Below, piece by piece: positions 1 to 5,314 of a stretch of DNA of 7,396 bases; the first letter of the stretch is position 1; the number at the start of each line of letters is the position of its first letter. Location of the stretch: positions 1-7,396 of the forward strand of contig CAZAGT010000262.1 of the NCBI GenBank assembly GCA_964484515.1, written 5' to 3'. Origin of the DNA: CAZAGT01 sp964484515. GTDB taxonomy: Bacteria; Desulfobacterota; DSM-4660; Desulfatiglandales; HGW-15. The notes under the pieces are model-generated. The model worked only from the letters and a program-made list of their open reading frames with translations. It was not told where the DNA came from and made no database searches. The position numbers were made by a program, and so were the translations under genes.

Positions 1-521
1 CCTACGACCTGCTGGAGTTGCGCACATGCGCGACCCTCGATCTCCAGCCCCAATTCCTTCGCCGTCTCCTTGATCCAGGGCAAGACCTCCCGGTCCTTCA
101 GCTCCCGAAAAAAGACCGCCCTCCCCTGCTCTCGGATGAACTTGAAGAACGTCTTCTTGAAATCTGTTTTGGAAGCAACGAAGATCAGGCAGGTAGATGC
201 GACGGGTCCTTCAAGGTAAGGCAGGAAACGGTTCAAGACCTCGGTCGAGAGCTTTTCAATCCTCCGAACGATGAGCAGGCGGTTCGGCGAAAGAAACGGC
301 ATGGACCGCGCCCGGGCAACGATTTCGGCGGGATCGGTCTCACCACTATAGAATATCTCCACATTAAGGTCTTGGGCCGATAACGGAACGAACCCCGCTC
401 TGATCTTTTCGAGGACCTTTTCTAAACGAAACTCGCCGGGACCATAGAAGAGGTAATAGGGCGCGAGCTTTCCTTGCCGTAACGCGTTGAGAACCTTCTC
501 CGGAGTGATTTCTCCGCCCAT
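1..521 (-). CDS. holA: DNA polymerase III delta subunit, 5' part only (cut by the window start)
   Basis: The delta subunit is part of the clamp-loader complex: it binds the beta sliding clamp and opens it so that the clamp can be placed on DNA. Translating the minus strand from the ATG at 521-519 gives 173 codons with no stop before the window ends, about half of the usual ~340 residues. The start reads MGGEITPEKV, followed at about residues 22-35 by YYLFYGPGEFRLEK, the typical N-terminal strand and degenerate nucleotide-binding loop of delta. Further family-like segments are PFLSPNRLLIVRRIEKL (75-91) and the strand CLIFVASKTDFKK (111-123), seen in the AAA+-like domain. The start is fixed by the one-base overlap with the lptE stop (TGATG), which suggests translational coupling. 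The order leuS-lptE-holA also occurs in E. coli and many other Gram-negatives, which supports the call. The C-terminal collar domain lies outside the window. Confidence 0.88.
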   Translation of the reverse strand, partial: MGGEITPEKVLNALRQGKLAPYYLFYGPGEFRLEKVLEKIRAGFVPLSAQDLNVEIFYSGETDPAEIVARARSMPFLSPNRLLIVRRIEKLSTEVLNRFLPYLEGPVASTCLIFVASKTDFKKTFFKFIREQGRAVFFRELKDREVLPWIKETAKELGLEIEGRACAQLQQVV

Positions 522-1093
522 CAGAACCTTTCCATGGTCTTCTGATACATCCTCCGCGCCAGCAACCGGGCGATTCTTTCAAGGGCCAGTTGCTCGTTGC
601 GTCGATTGACAAGGGCATCAACGCTCACATCGAAGCGGCTCTTCTCTTCCATGTGCCTCTCGTGCCAGATGACCTTGCCGGTCTTCCGCTCCGTCAGCTT
701 AGCATCCAATCGGATGATGAGCCGCCGGCTAGTCGTGACGCTGAAGTTGGCCGTATCTCCGTTTAGGTCCGTCTCCCGCTCCCTGAAACTGAGCGGCTGG
801 GTCTCAATCCGATAGATCCGCCCGGTAAGAATGGCCTGAGCCTCTGCTTCGGGCGCCAGCGGCACCTGGGCCAGACTGATGAACTCCTCTCTGACGATCC
901 TGGTAAAATCCGGCTCAACGCCTCTTTTCGAGGCCGTGCTCTCGAACATCGGGATGGCGATACTGTCGATCGTCATCCCGAGTGGTTCACCTGTAGTCCT
1001 AAATTGATACCCGCAACCGAGGGGGAGACACCCGAGGAGGAAAAAAAGCCACCCTCTCAGGGCACGCGGGGTCTGTTTTCCTCGTGAGTACAT
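521..1093 (-). CDS. lptE: LPS-assembly lipoprotein LptE family
   Basis: LptE is an outer-membrane lipoprotein that plugs the LptD barrel and helps insert lipopolysaccharide into the outer leaflet. The 190-residue product has a basic N-terminus (R4, K6, R10, R13), a hydrophobic stretch WLFFLLGCLPLG (15-26) and a cysteine followed by GYQF (C27-F31). The CGY(H/Q) element after the signal peptide is characteristic of the family. The remainder is a mixed alpha/beta domain of about 160 residues, with IPMFESTASKRGVEPDFTRI near 47-66 and a charged C-terminal helix (NEQLALERIARLLARRMYQ). Two cysteines could be lipidated, C22 (LLGC) or C27 (PLGC); C27 fits the family better. The gene starts 5 nt after the leuS stop and its own stop overlaps the holA start, so it sits inside a tight transcription unit. 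The Shine-Dalgarno match is weak (GGG close to the ATG). Sequence divergence is normal for LptE; context and the CGY motif carry much of the call. Confidence 0.85.
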   Translation of the reverse strand: MYSRGKQTPRALRGWLFFLLGCLPLGCGYQFRTTGEPLGMTIDSIAIPMFESTASKRGVEPDFTRIVREEFISLAQVPLAPEAEAQAILTGRIYRIETQPLSFRERETDLNGDTANFSVTTSRRLIIRLDAKLTERKTGKVIWHERHMEEKSRFDVSVDALVNRRNEQLALERIARLLARRMYQKTMERF

Positions 1094-1098
1094 CGGCC

Positions 1099-3681
1099 CT
1101 ATGCCACCACATTGACCAGCTTGTCACGTACGACGATCACCTTTTTGATCTCCTTATCACCGACAAAGCGCTGGACTCTCTCGTCTTTGAGGGCCTCGGC
1201 CTCGATCTCCTCTTCACTGTAAGATGCGGGCAGTTCAATTCGGCTGCGAACCTTCCCGTTGACCTGAAGGACGATCAGCCTCCGATCGACCTGCAACGCT
1301 TGTTCGTCATGTCTTGGCCAACGCACATTCAGGAGGCTCTCCTCCTCTCCCAGCAGGCGCCACATCTCCTCAGCAATGTGAGGGACCACGGGGGATAGAA
1401 GAACGACGGTAGCCTGCACGGCCTCCTTCACCACCGCCCAGCCCGCTTTGTCCTGTTCGGCTCCTTTGTTGAGATAACGATTGACCTCATTGACCAGCTC
1501 CATGGCGGCACTGATGGCGGTATTGAAATGGAAGCGGCCTTCGATATCAGCCGTGACCTTCCTGATCGTCTCATGCGTCTTGCGGTGCAGGTCTCTCTGC
1601 TCGGCGGATAAAGACCCGTCTCCGCTGTAACCGGGAACACCGGCAAACCGCTCCAGGTTGTCGACGACGAGACGCCAAACGCGGTTCAGGAAGCGTGAGC
1701 AACCCTCCACGCCCTGATCGCTCCATTCCAGATCCCGCTCCGGGGGAGAGGCGAAGAGACAAAACATACGAACTGTATCCGCCCCGTAGCGTTCGATCAG
1801 TTCTTCGGGTTCAACCACGTTCTTTTTCGACTTGGACATCTTGAGGGTGTTGCCGGTAATAATTTCGGCCTGACAATGGATGCACCGGTCTTCCGCCACT
1901 TCTCCCGGGTGCAGGTAACCGTGTTTTGGACAAACTTGGGTCTCCTTGCAGACCATACCCTGCGTGAGAAGATTGGCGAAGGGTTCGTCGACCTTTAGGT
2001 AGCCAAAGTCGCGCAGCACCCGTGTATAAAAGCGGGCATAGAGCAGGTGCAGGATGGCGTGCTCAATCCCGCCGATATACTGGTCTACGGGCATCCAGTA
2101 TTCGACTCGCTTTGCGTCAACGGGACCCCCATCATAGTCGGGCGAGGTGTAACGCGCGAAATACCAGGAGGATTCAACGAAGGTATCCATTGTGTCGGTC
2201 TCACGCCGCGCTGTACCCTGACACTTCGGGCATTTGGTTTCATAAAAGGAAGATTCAAAAGGGAGGGGCGAGCCGCCGTTTGGGCGCATCTCGAGGTTCG
2301 TCGGCAGAACGACGGGAAGATCTTCTTCCGGAACCGGGACCATCCCGCACGTCTCACAATAGATCATCGGGATCGGAGCACCCCAGTACCGCTGCCTGGA
2401 AATATTCCAATCCTTTAATCTGAAATTCAGCGTCCGGTATCCCAGGCCTTTTGATTCCAGGTAATCCGCAATGCTGTCGAGGGCGTCCGCACTCCTTTGG
2501 CCGTCAAAGGGGCCTGAATGCACGAGCACGCCCTCCTCCAGGTAGGCCTCAGTCATGGTCTCTTGGTCCAGATCTTGATCAAACGGCTTGATAACCACCC
2601 TCAGTTTCAAGCCGTACTTCTTGGCAAACTCGAAGTCCCTTTGATCGTGGGTAGGCACAGCCATCACGGCACCGGTGCCGTAGTCGAAAAGGACAAAGTT
2701 GGCGACATAGATCGGGATCTTCTCCTCGGTCATCGGATTGATGCAATAGCGCCCTGTGAAGAGGCCCTCCTTGACAGTCAAATCGGCCGTGCGGATATAG
2801 CTGTCCATCTTGAGGGTGCGCTCGATAAAGACCAGGACCTCCTTCTCTTCCGGACGCCCCTTGACCAGTCGCCTCAGCAACGGGTGCTCGGGTGCGAAGC
2901 ACAGGAAGGTCGCACCAAAAAGGGTATCCTGGCGTGTGGTGTAGACTTCAATGACCTCGTCATCATCGGCTACCGGAAATCGGACGATGCAGCCGTGACT
3001 CTTCCCGATCCAGTTGCGCTGCATGGTCAAAACTCGCTCGGGCCAACCGGGCAGCTTGTCGCAGTAGTCCAACAATTCCTCGGCGTAATCCGTGATCCGA
3101 AAGAACCAGCTGTCCATCTCCTTGACGGTCACCTCTTGGTCGGGATGGCGCCAACAACGCCCGTCTTCAACCTGCTCCTTGGCCAGGACAGTCTGGCAGC
3201 TATCACACCAGTTCACGTAGGTCTTCTTCTTATAGGCAAGCCCCTTCTCGTACATTCGCAAGAACAGGAGTTGCTCCCAGCGGTAGTAGGCGGGATCGCA
3301 GGTCGCAAGCTCACGATCCCAATCATAGCTAAATCCCATCCGTTTGAGCTGTGACCGCATGTTCTCGATGTTGGTATAGGTCCACTGGGCCGGGTGAGTG
3401 TTGTTCTCGATGGCGGCATTCTCAGCCGGCAGTCCAAAGGCATCCCATCCCATCGGATGCAGGACGTTCTTGCCGCACATCCGTTTGCAGCGAGCCACGA
3501 CATCCCCGATCGTATAGTTGCGCACGTGCCCCATGTGGATCTTGCCGGAGGGGTATGGAAACATCTCCATCAGGAAGTACTTCTCTTTCGCAGAGTCTTC
3601 AACGACTTTGAAAAGGCCTTCCTCTTCCCAATAGGACTGCCACTTCTTTTCAATCTCGTGTGGGTTGTATTTGCTGCTCAA
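1099..3681 (-). CDS. leuS: Leucyl-tRNA synthetase (class Ia), start chosen at an internal TTG
   Basis: LeuS charges tRNA-Leu with leucine in the cytoplasm and edits mischarged tRNA. Starting at the TTG at 3681-3679 it is 860 residues, the same length as E. coli LeuS. In this numbering the HIGH signature is HMGH at 49-52 within FPYPSGKIHMGHVRNYTIGD. The CP1 editing domain carries the Thr-rich peptide TTRQDTLFG (about 248-256) and the GTGAVMAVPTHDQRDFEFA segment, whose Asp at about 346 corresponds to the E. coli editing aspartate. KMSKS is at 614-618. Cysteine pairs CETC (442-445) and CPKC (484-487) look like the zinc-binding insert. The C-terminal part contains the anticodon-binding helices (FLNRVWRLV) and the small LeuS tail ending DKLVNVVA. 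The TTG is preceded by GGAGG with a 7-nt spacer. The reading frame stays open upstream through NusB, so a fused protein is also possible. lptE begins 5 nt downstream. Confidence 0.93.
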   Translation of the reverse strand: MSSKYNPHEIEKKWQSYWEEEGLFKVVEDSAKEKYFLMEMFPYPSGKIHMGHVRNYTIGDVVARCKRMCGKNVLHPMGWDAFGLPAENAAIENNTHPAQWTYTNIENMRSQLKRMGFSYDWDRELATCDPAYYRWEQLLFLRMYEKGLAYKKKTYVNWCDSCQTVLAKEQVEDGRCWRHPDQEVTVKEMDSWFFRITDYAEELLDYCDKLPGWPERVLTMQRNWIGKSHGCIVRFPVADDDEVIEVYTTRQDTLFGATFLCFAPEHPLLRRLVKGRPEEKEVLVFIERTLKMDSYIRTADLTVKEGLFTGRYCINPMTEEKIPIYVANFVLFDYGTGAVMAVPTHDQRDFEFAKKYGLKLRVVIKPFDQDLDQETMTEAYLEEGVLVHSGPFDGQRSADALDSIADYLESKGLGYRTLNFRLKDWNISRQRYWGAPIPMIYCETCGMVPVPEEDLPVVLPTNLEMRPNGGSPLPFESSFYETKCPKCQGTARRETDTMDTFVESSWYFARYTSPDYDGGPVDAKRVEYWMPVDQYIGGIEHAILHLLYARFYTRVLRDFGYLKVDEPFANLLTQGMVCKETQVCPKHGYLHPGEVAEDRCIHCQAEIITGNTLKMSKSKKNVVEPEELIERYGADTVRMFCLFASPPERDLEWSDQGVEGCSRFLNRVWRLVVDNLERFAGVPGYSGDGSLSAEQRDLHRKTHETIRKVTADIEGRFHFNTAISAAMELVNEVNRYLNKGAEQDKAGWAVVKEAVQATVVLLSPVVPHIAEEMWRLLGEEESLLNVRWPRHDEQALQVDRRLIVLQVNGKVRSRIELPASYSEEEIEAEALKDERVQRFVGDKEIKKVIVVRDKLVNVVA

Positions 3682-3693
3682 CGATTCTCCTCC
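3679..3693 (-). promoter_or_regulatory. Internal ribosome-binding site and TTG start for leuS
   Basis: On the minus strand GGAGG (3693-3689) is followed by AGAATCG (7 nt) and then TTG AGC AGC AAA TAC. This places a near-consensus Shine-Dalgarno sequence at the usual distance from a TTG, giving the N-terminus (M)SSKYNPHEIEKKW, where LeuS proteins normally begin. The in-frame ATG at 3696-3694 is a competitor, but the GAGGAG before it abuts the codon with no spacer, so the TTG is preferred. Confidence 0.72.
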
Positions 3694-4137
3694 CATCTCC
3701 TCAGGCGGTTTTACAAGCTCAAAACGACCTCTCTTTCTCAAATCGCTATAGATATGATCCAGGATACCGTTGATGAAGGCCCCGGATTCCTCGGCACCAT
3801 ATTGCTTGGCCAGTTCGACCGCCTCGTCGATCGTGACCTTCGGTGGGATGTCTTTCATGTAGAGCAACTCGAAAAGACCCAACCGCAGGATATTTCTATC
3901 CAGGCGGGACATCCTTTCCAATCGCCAGTTCTTCGAAGATCCCCTTATCGTTTGATCCAGGTCGGCTCGTTTCTCCCAAACACCTTGCACCAACCTTTTG
4001 GAGAACGGCCTGATGGAAGACGGAGAATCGAGGCTGTCGCTAACGAGCTGAAAGGCCACTTCCGGCTCACTAGGGCTGTACTCCATATGAAAAAGGACTT
4101 GAACGGCCAGTTCTCTTGCGCGACGTCGCTTTCCCAC
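3682..4137 (-). CDS. nusB: Transcription antitermination factor NusB, without its own stop codon
   Basis: NusB binds boxA RNA together with NusE (S10) and promotes processive transcription, notably of rRNA operons. The frame opens at a GTG (4137-4135) with MGKRRRARELAVQVLFHMEY, the standard NusB N-terminus. LERMSRLDRNILRLGLFELLY follows at 73-93, then PPKVTIDEAVELAKQYGAEE (98-117) and GAFINGILDHI (119-129), the highly conserved C-terminal helix. NusB proteins usually end within about 10 residues of that helix (E. coli NusB has 139 residues). Here the frame runs on through SDLRKRGRFELVKPPEEMGGES straight into LeuS. The Shine-Dalgarno signal before the GTG is poor (GAGACC about 10 nt upstream), but the family alignment fixes the start. 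ribH lies upstream across a 300-nt spacer, and ribH-nusB neighbours are common in bacteria. The missing stop could be a true fusion or a sequencing/assembly indel in the tail. Confidence 0.87.
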
Positions 4138-4181
4138 GATCGTTACGGTCTCGTTTGTTGAAACGTATTGGGGCTTATGGG

Positions 4182-4199
4182 GTCTGGCCGTGACCAGAC
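4182..4199. repeat. Inverted repeat GTCTGG-N6-CCAGAC upstream of nusB
   Basis: Perfect 6-bp arms (4182-4187 and 4194-4199) separated by 6 nt, centred about 55 nt upstream of the nusB GTG. It could be a hairpin in the nusB leader or a dimeric protein-binding site. It is not followed by a T-run on either strand, so it is not an intrinsic terminator. The arms are short enough that chance remains possible. Confidence 0.4.
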
Positions 4200-4212
4200 A
4201 TGGAGTGGGCTC

Positions 4213-4237
4213 AAAAACCTAGGCAGGCCGCCTGCCT
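4213..4237 (-). terminator. Candidate weak intrinsic terminator after ribH
   Basis: On the minus strand AGGCAGG (4237-4231), loop CGG, CCTGCCT (4227-4221) forms a perfect 7-bp GC-rich stem, followed after AGG by TTTTT (4217-4213). It lies about 200 nt past the ribH stop and about 75 nt before nusB, where it would separate the riboflavin genes from the nusB-leuS unit. The 3-nt gap between stem and T-run and the short T-run make it weaker than a textbook terminator. Confidence 0.5.
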
Positions 4238-4321
4238 TTCCGAGACTCACAACTCCGGCGGATCCGGGGGGTGACAGCCGGCCGGTTGCGCGCTCTACAG
4301 AGATCATCATCCGGGAGGGCC

Positions 4322-4337
4322 TGCAAACGTATTTGCA
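4322..4337. repeat. Palindrome TGCAAA-CGTA-TTTGCA
   Basis: Perfect 6-bp arms around a 4-nt centre, AT-rich compared with its surroundings, about 100 nt downstream of ribH. This shape fits an operator-like site as well as a small hairpin. No regulator can be named from the sequence. Confidence 0.35.
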
Positions 4338-4391
4338 CGTCGCCGAGAAACTCAGAACAACCATCTGAATGAGACCCTCGGTCCATTTTTA

Positions 4392-4405
4392 GGCCGGGTG
4401 CGGCC
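4392..4405. repeat. Small GC hairpin just downstream of ribH
   Basis: GGCCG (4392-4396), loop GGTG, CGGCC (4401-4405). In the direction of ribH transcription the stem is followed by TAAAAA rather than a T-run, so it is not an intrinsic terminator. It could protect the 3' end of the ribH message or simply reflect GC-rich composition. Confidence 0.3.
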
Positions 4406-4437
4406 GAATTCCTCGTCGTGGGCGGCCTTCGTACGGA

Positions 4438-4908
4438 CTACGCCTCCAGCGCTGCATAGAGATTCGCCATCTCCATGGCCCCCATGGCAGCATCCCAGCC
4501 CTTGTTTCCCGCCTTCGAGCCCGCCCTTTCGATGGCCTGCTCCAGGTTATCCGTGGTCAAGACACCGAAGGTTACCGGGATCTTGCACTCAAGGGCCACC
4601 GTGGCGATCCCTTTGGATACTTCCGCCGCGACGTACTCAAAGTGAGGTGTGGAGCCTCTGATCACGGCGCCCAGGCAAATAATGGCATCGTACCGGCCCG
4701 TCTCTGCCAGTTTCCTTGCCGCCAGGGGCGTCTCAAAGGCCCCCGGCACCTTCACCAGATCGACCTGCTCTTCGGTGGACCCGTGACGGGTCAGGGCGTC
4801 CATGGCCCCTTCCAGAAGCCTCGCGCTGATGAAGTCGTTAAACCGACTGACGACGATAGCGAACCGGAAACCCTCAGCTGATATCCGTCCCTCATAGACC
4901 TTGCCCAT
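4438..4908 (-). CDS. ribH: 6,7-dimethyl-8-ribityllumazine synthase
   Basis: Lumazine synthase condenses 5-amino-6-ribitylaminouracil with 3,4-dihydroxy-2-butanone 4-phosphate, the step before riboflavin synthase, and usually assembles as a pentamer or 60-mer capsid. The 156-residue product is full length. It shows the substrate-binding SRFND (21-25) with the stacking Phe23, VPGAFE (54-59), CLGAVIRGSTPHFEYV (78-93) with the catalytic-type His89, and the C-terminal GVLTTDNLEQAIERAG-KAGNKG segment (115-137), with an Arg and Lys that contact phosphate in the family. The ATG at 4908 is preceded on the minus strand by AGGGG (4920-4916) with a 7-nt spacer, a good ribosome-binding site. Both flanks are long structured spacers (406 nt to ribBA, 300 nt to nusB), unlike the tight spacing elsewhere, so ribH may be expressed partly independently. 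Confidence 0.97.
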   Translation of the reverse strand: MGKVYEGRISAEGFRFAIVVSRFNDFISARLLEGAMDALTRHGSTEEQVDLVKVPGAFETPLAARKLAETGRYDAIICLGAVIRGSTPHFEYVAAEVSKGIATVALECKIPVTFGVLTTDNLEQAIERAGSKAGNKGWDAAMGAMEMANLYAALEA

Positions 4909-4940
4909 CGAAGCACCCCTTTCATTCGCCTTCGCCTGGA

Positions 4941-5055
4941 TATCCTGCAGCTTGCTGCGGGGATAAAAGGCATGGCGACCCGCCGAAGCTCGCAGAGCAA
5001 AGGCGGGTTAGGCTTCGGCAAATTCCGCTTTGATACCCCGCAGCAAGCTGCGGGG
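4941..5055. repeat. Inverted pair of 20-nt palindromic repeats (REP/MITE-like element)
   Basis: Copy B (5036-5055) is CCCCGCAGCAAGCTGCGGGG, a perfect 9-bp stem around AA. Copy A (4943-4962), in the opposite orientation, matches its reverse complement at 18 of 20 positions, and similarity continues on one side (GGGGATAAAA against GGGGTATCAAA). Each copy folds alone, and the two can also pair with each other across about 73 nt. The stretch between them contains a further hairpin (4978-5008). This architecture, palindromes in head-to-head pairs in an intergenic region, is that of REP/BIME elements or small non-autonomous transposons mobilised by REP-associated transposases. No transposase lies in the window. 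The element ends about 20 nt before the ribH Shine-Dalgarno site. Confidence 0.75.
4978..5019. repeat. Central structured segment with two competing stems
   Basis: ACCCGCC (4978-4984) pairs with GGCGGGT (5002-5008), and GCTC/GAGC (4988-4991 with 4995-4998) forms an inner stem. Alternatively GCCGAAGC (4982-4989) pairs perfectly with GCTTCGGC (5012-5019). The two pairings share bases 4982-4984, so they exclude each other. It lies between the two arms of the larger inverted repeat and would be part of any ribBA-ribH read-through transcript. Confidence 0.5.
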
Positions 5056-5131
5056 AGCTTCATGTCGATGCAGGAAACCGCGTCCTTTGGGGCTGTATCG
5101 CAATTCGCAAATCCACACCTACCGCTGATTT

Positions 5132-5212
5132 CCTCATTCCAGGCTTGACCCGCAATCCAGTGTCTTTTCAAACGTACACGTGACTAGATGCCGGATCAAC
5201 TCCGGCATGAGG
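5132..5212. repeat. Second REP-like family: two 31-nt copies in inverted orientation
   Basis: The plus-strand unit 5182-5212 (beginning GACTAGATGCCGGATCAA) and the reverse complement of 5132-5162 (beginning CACTGGATTGCGGGTCAA) align without gaps at 22 of 31 positions, both ending ATGAGG. They face each other across 19 nt. The 5182 copy has an internal hairpin ATGCCGGA-TCAAC-TCCGGCAT (5188-5208), enclosed by GTACAC (5174-5179) and GTGTAC (5212-5217). Units of the form CTGGAT..GGATCAAG..CCGGCATGACG are, to my knowledge, frequent dispersed repeats in deltaproteobacterial-type genomes. This family is unrelated in sequence to the pair at 4941-5055. Confidence 0.62.
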
Positions 5213-5314
5213 TGTACAAATTTAGTGCTCACTTGAATTGTGACACGCTCTCTCCGGGCGTGGTCATGTCTTCGTGGCGATACGGTCCCGGACAATACGA
5301 CTCTGAAATCCGGA

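Larger units (their letters stand above)
1099..4137 (-). other. Single uninterrupted NusB-LeuS reading frame (1012 codons before the stop)
   Basis: From the GTG at 4137 to the TAG at 1101-1099 there is no stop codon, so a gene caller may report one 1012-residue protein: NusB at about 1-135, a linker of about 20 residues (YSDLRKRGRFELVKPPEEMG), and LeuS from about 153. Both other minus-strand frames close within this linker: TGA at 3740-3738 and TAA at 3713-3711 in one, TGA at 3721-3719 and 3703-3701 in the other. A single-base indel in the nusB tail would therefore restore an ordinary nusB stop just ahead of leuS. Each domain is complete by itself. What is seen is the open frame; whether the cell makes one protein, two, or both is inference. 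Confidence 0.7.
4138..4437. other. 300-nt spacer between ribH and nusB, no gene supported
   Basis: Small open frames exist on both strands here, but none resembles a known protein, has a good ribosome-binding site, or fits its surroundings. The stretch is instead rich in short inverted repeats: a 6+6 bp arm pair at 4182-4199, a terminator-like hairpin at 4213-4237, a TGCAAA/TTTGCA palindrome at 4322-4337 and a GC hairpin at 4392-4405. No tRNA, riboswitch or convincing sigma-70 promoter was recognised. Since a probable terminator sits in it, a promoter for nusB-leuS-lptE-holA is expected between about 4138 and 4212, but the best -10-like words (CATAAG, AATACG on the minus strand) lack a well-placed -35. 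Confidence 0.6.
4909..5314. other. 406-nt spacer between ribBA and ribH, filled with palindromic repeats
   Basis: No protein-coding gene is supported. The stretch holds two repeat clusters (4941-5055 and 5132-5212, described separately), an imperfect GTGCTCAC/GTGTCAC inverted repeat at 5225-5246, and otherwise unique sequence. I looked for an FMN riboswitch, since this is a riboflavin locus, and found none of its conserved segments. The small frames that cross the repeats translate palindromes rather than a recognisable protein. Such arrays are typical of REP/BIME-like or MITE-like elements that settle between genes of an operon. Confidence 0.7.

Noticed and set aside
2518..4161. Long plus-strand open frames (2518-3354, 278 codons; 3394-4161, 255 codons) opposite nusB-leuS
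   Set aside because: They are antisense to strongly conserved NusB-LeuS coding sequence and their translations match no protein family I know. GC-rich codon usage commonly leaves the opposite strand open.
4143..4368. Overlapping small frames on both strands between ribH and nusB (73 and 66 codons)
   Set aside because: No similarity to known proteins, no good Shine-Dalgarno site, and they cross the hairpins in the spacer.
4392..4405. Intrinsic terminator right after ribH
   Set aside because: In the ribH direction the stem is followed by an A-run, not a T-run, so only a plain hairpin is supported.
4941..5212. CRISPR-like array
   Set aside because: The repeats are only two per family, in inverted rather than direct orientation, with irregular spacing and no cas genes.
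4909..5314. FMN riboswitch controlling ribH
   Set aside because: A riboflavin locus invites one, but the conserved RFN segments (AGGGATC-like start, GGCGGT core, CCGAC elements) are absent. The structures present are explained by repeat pairs.
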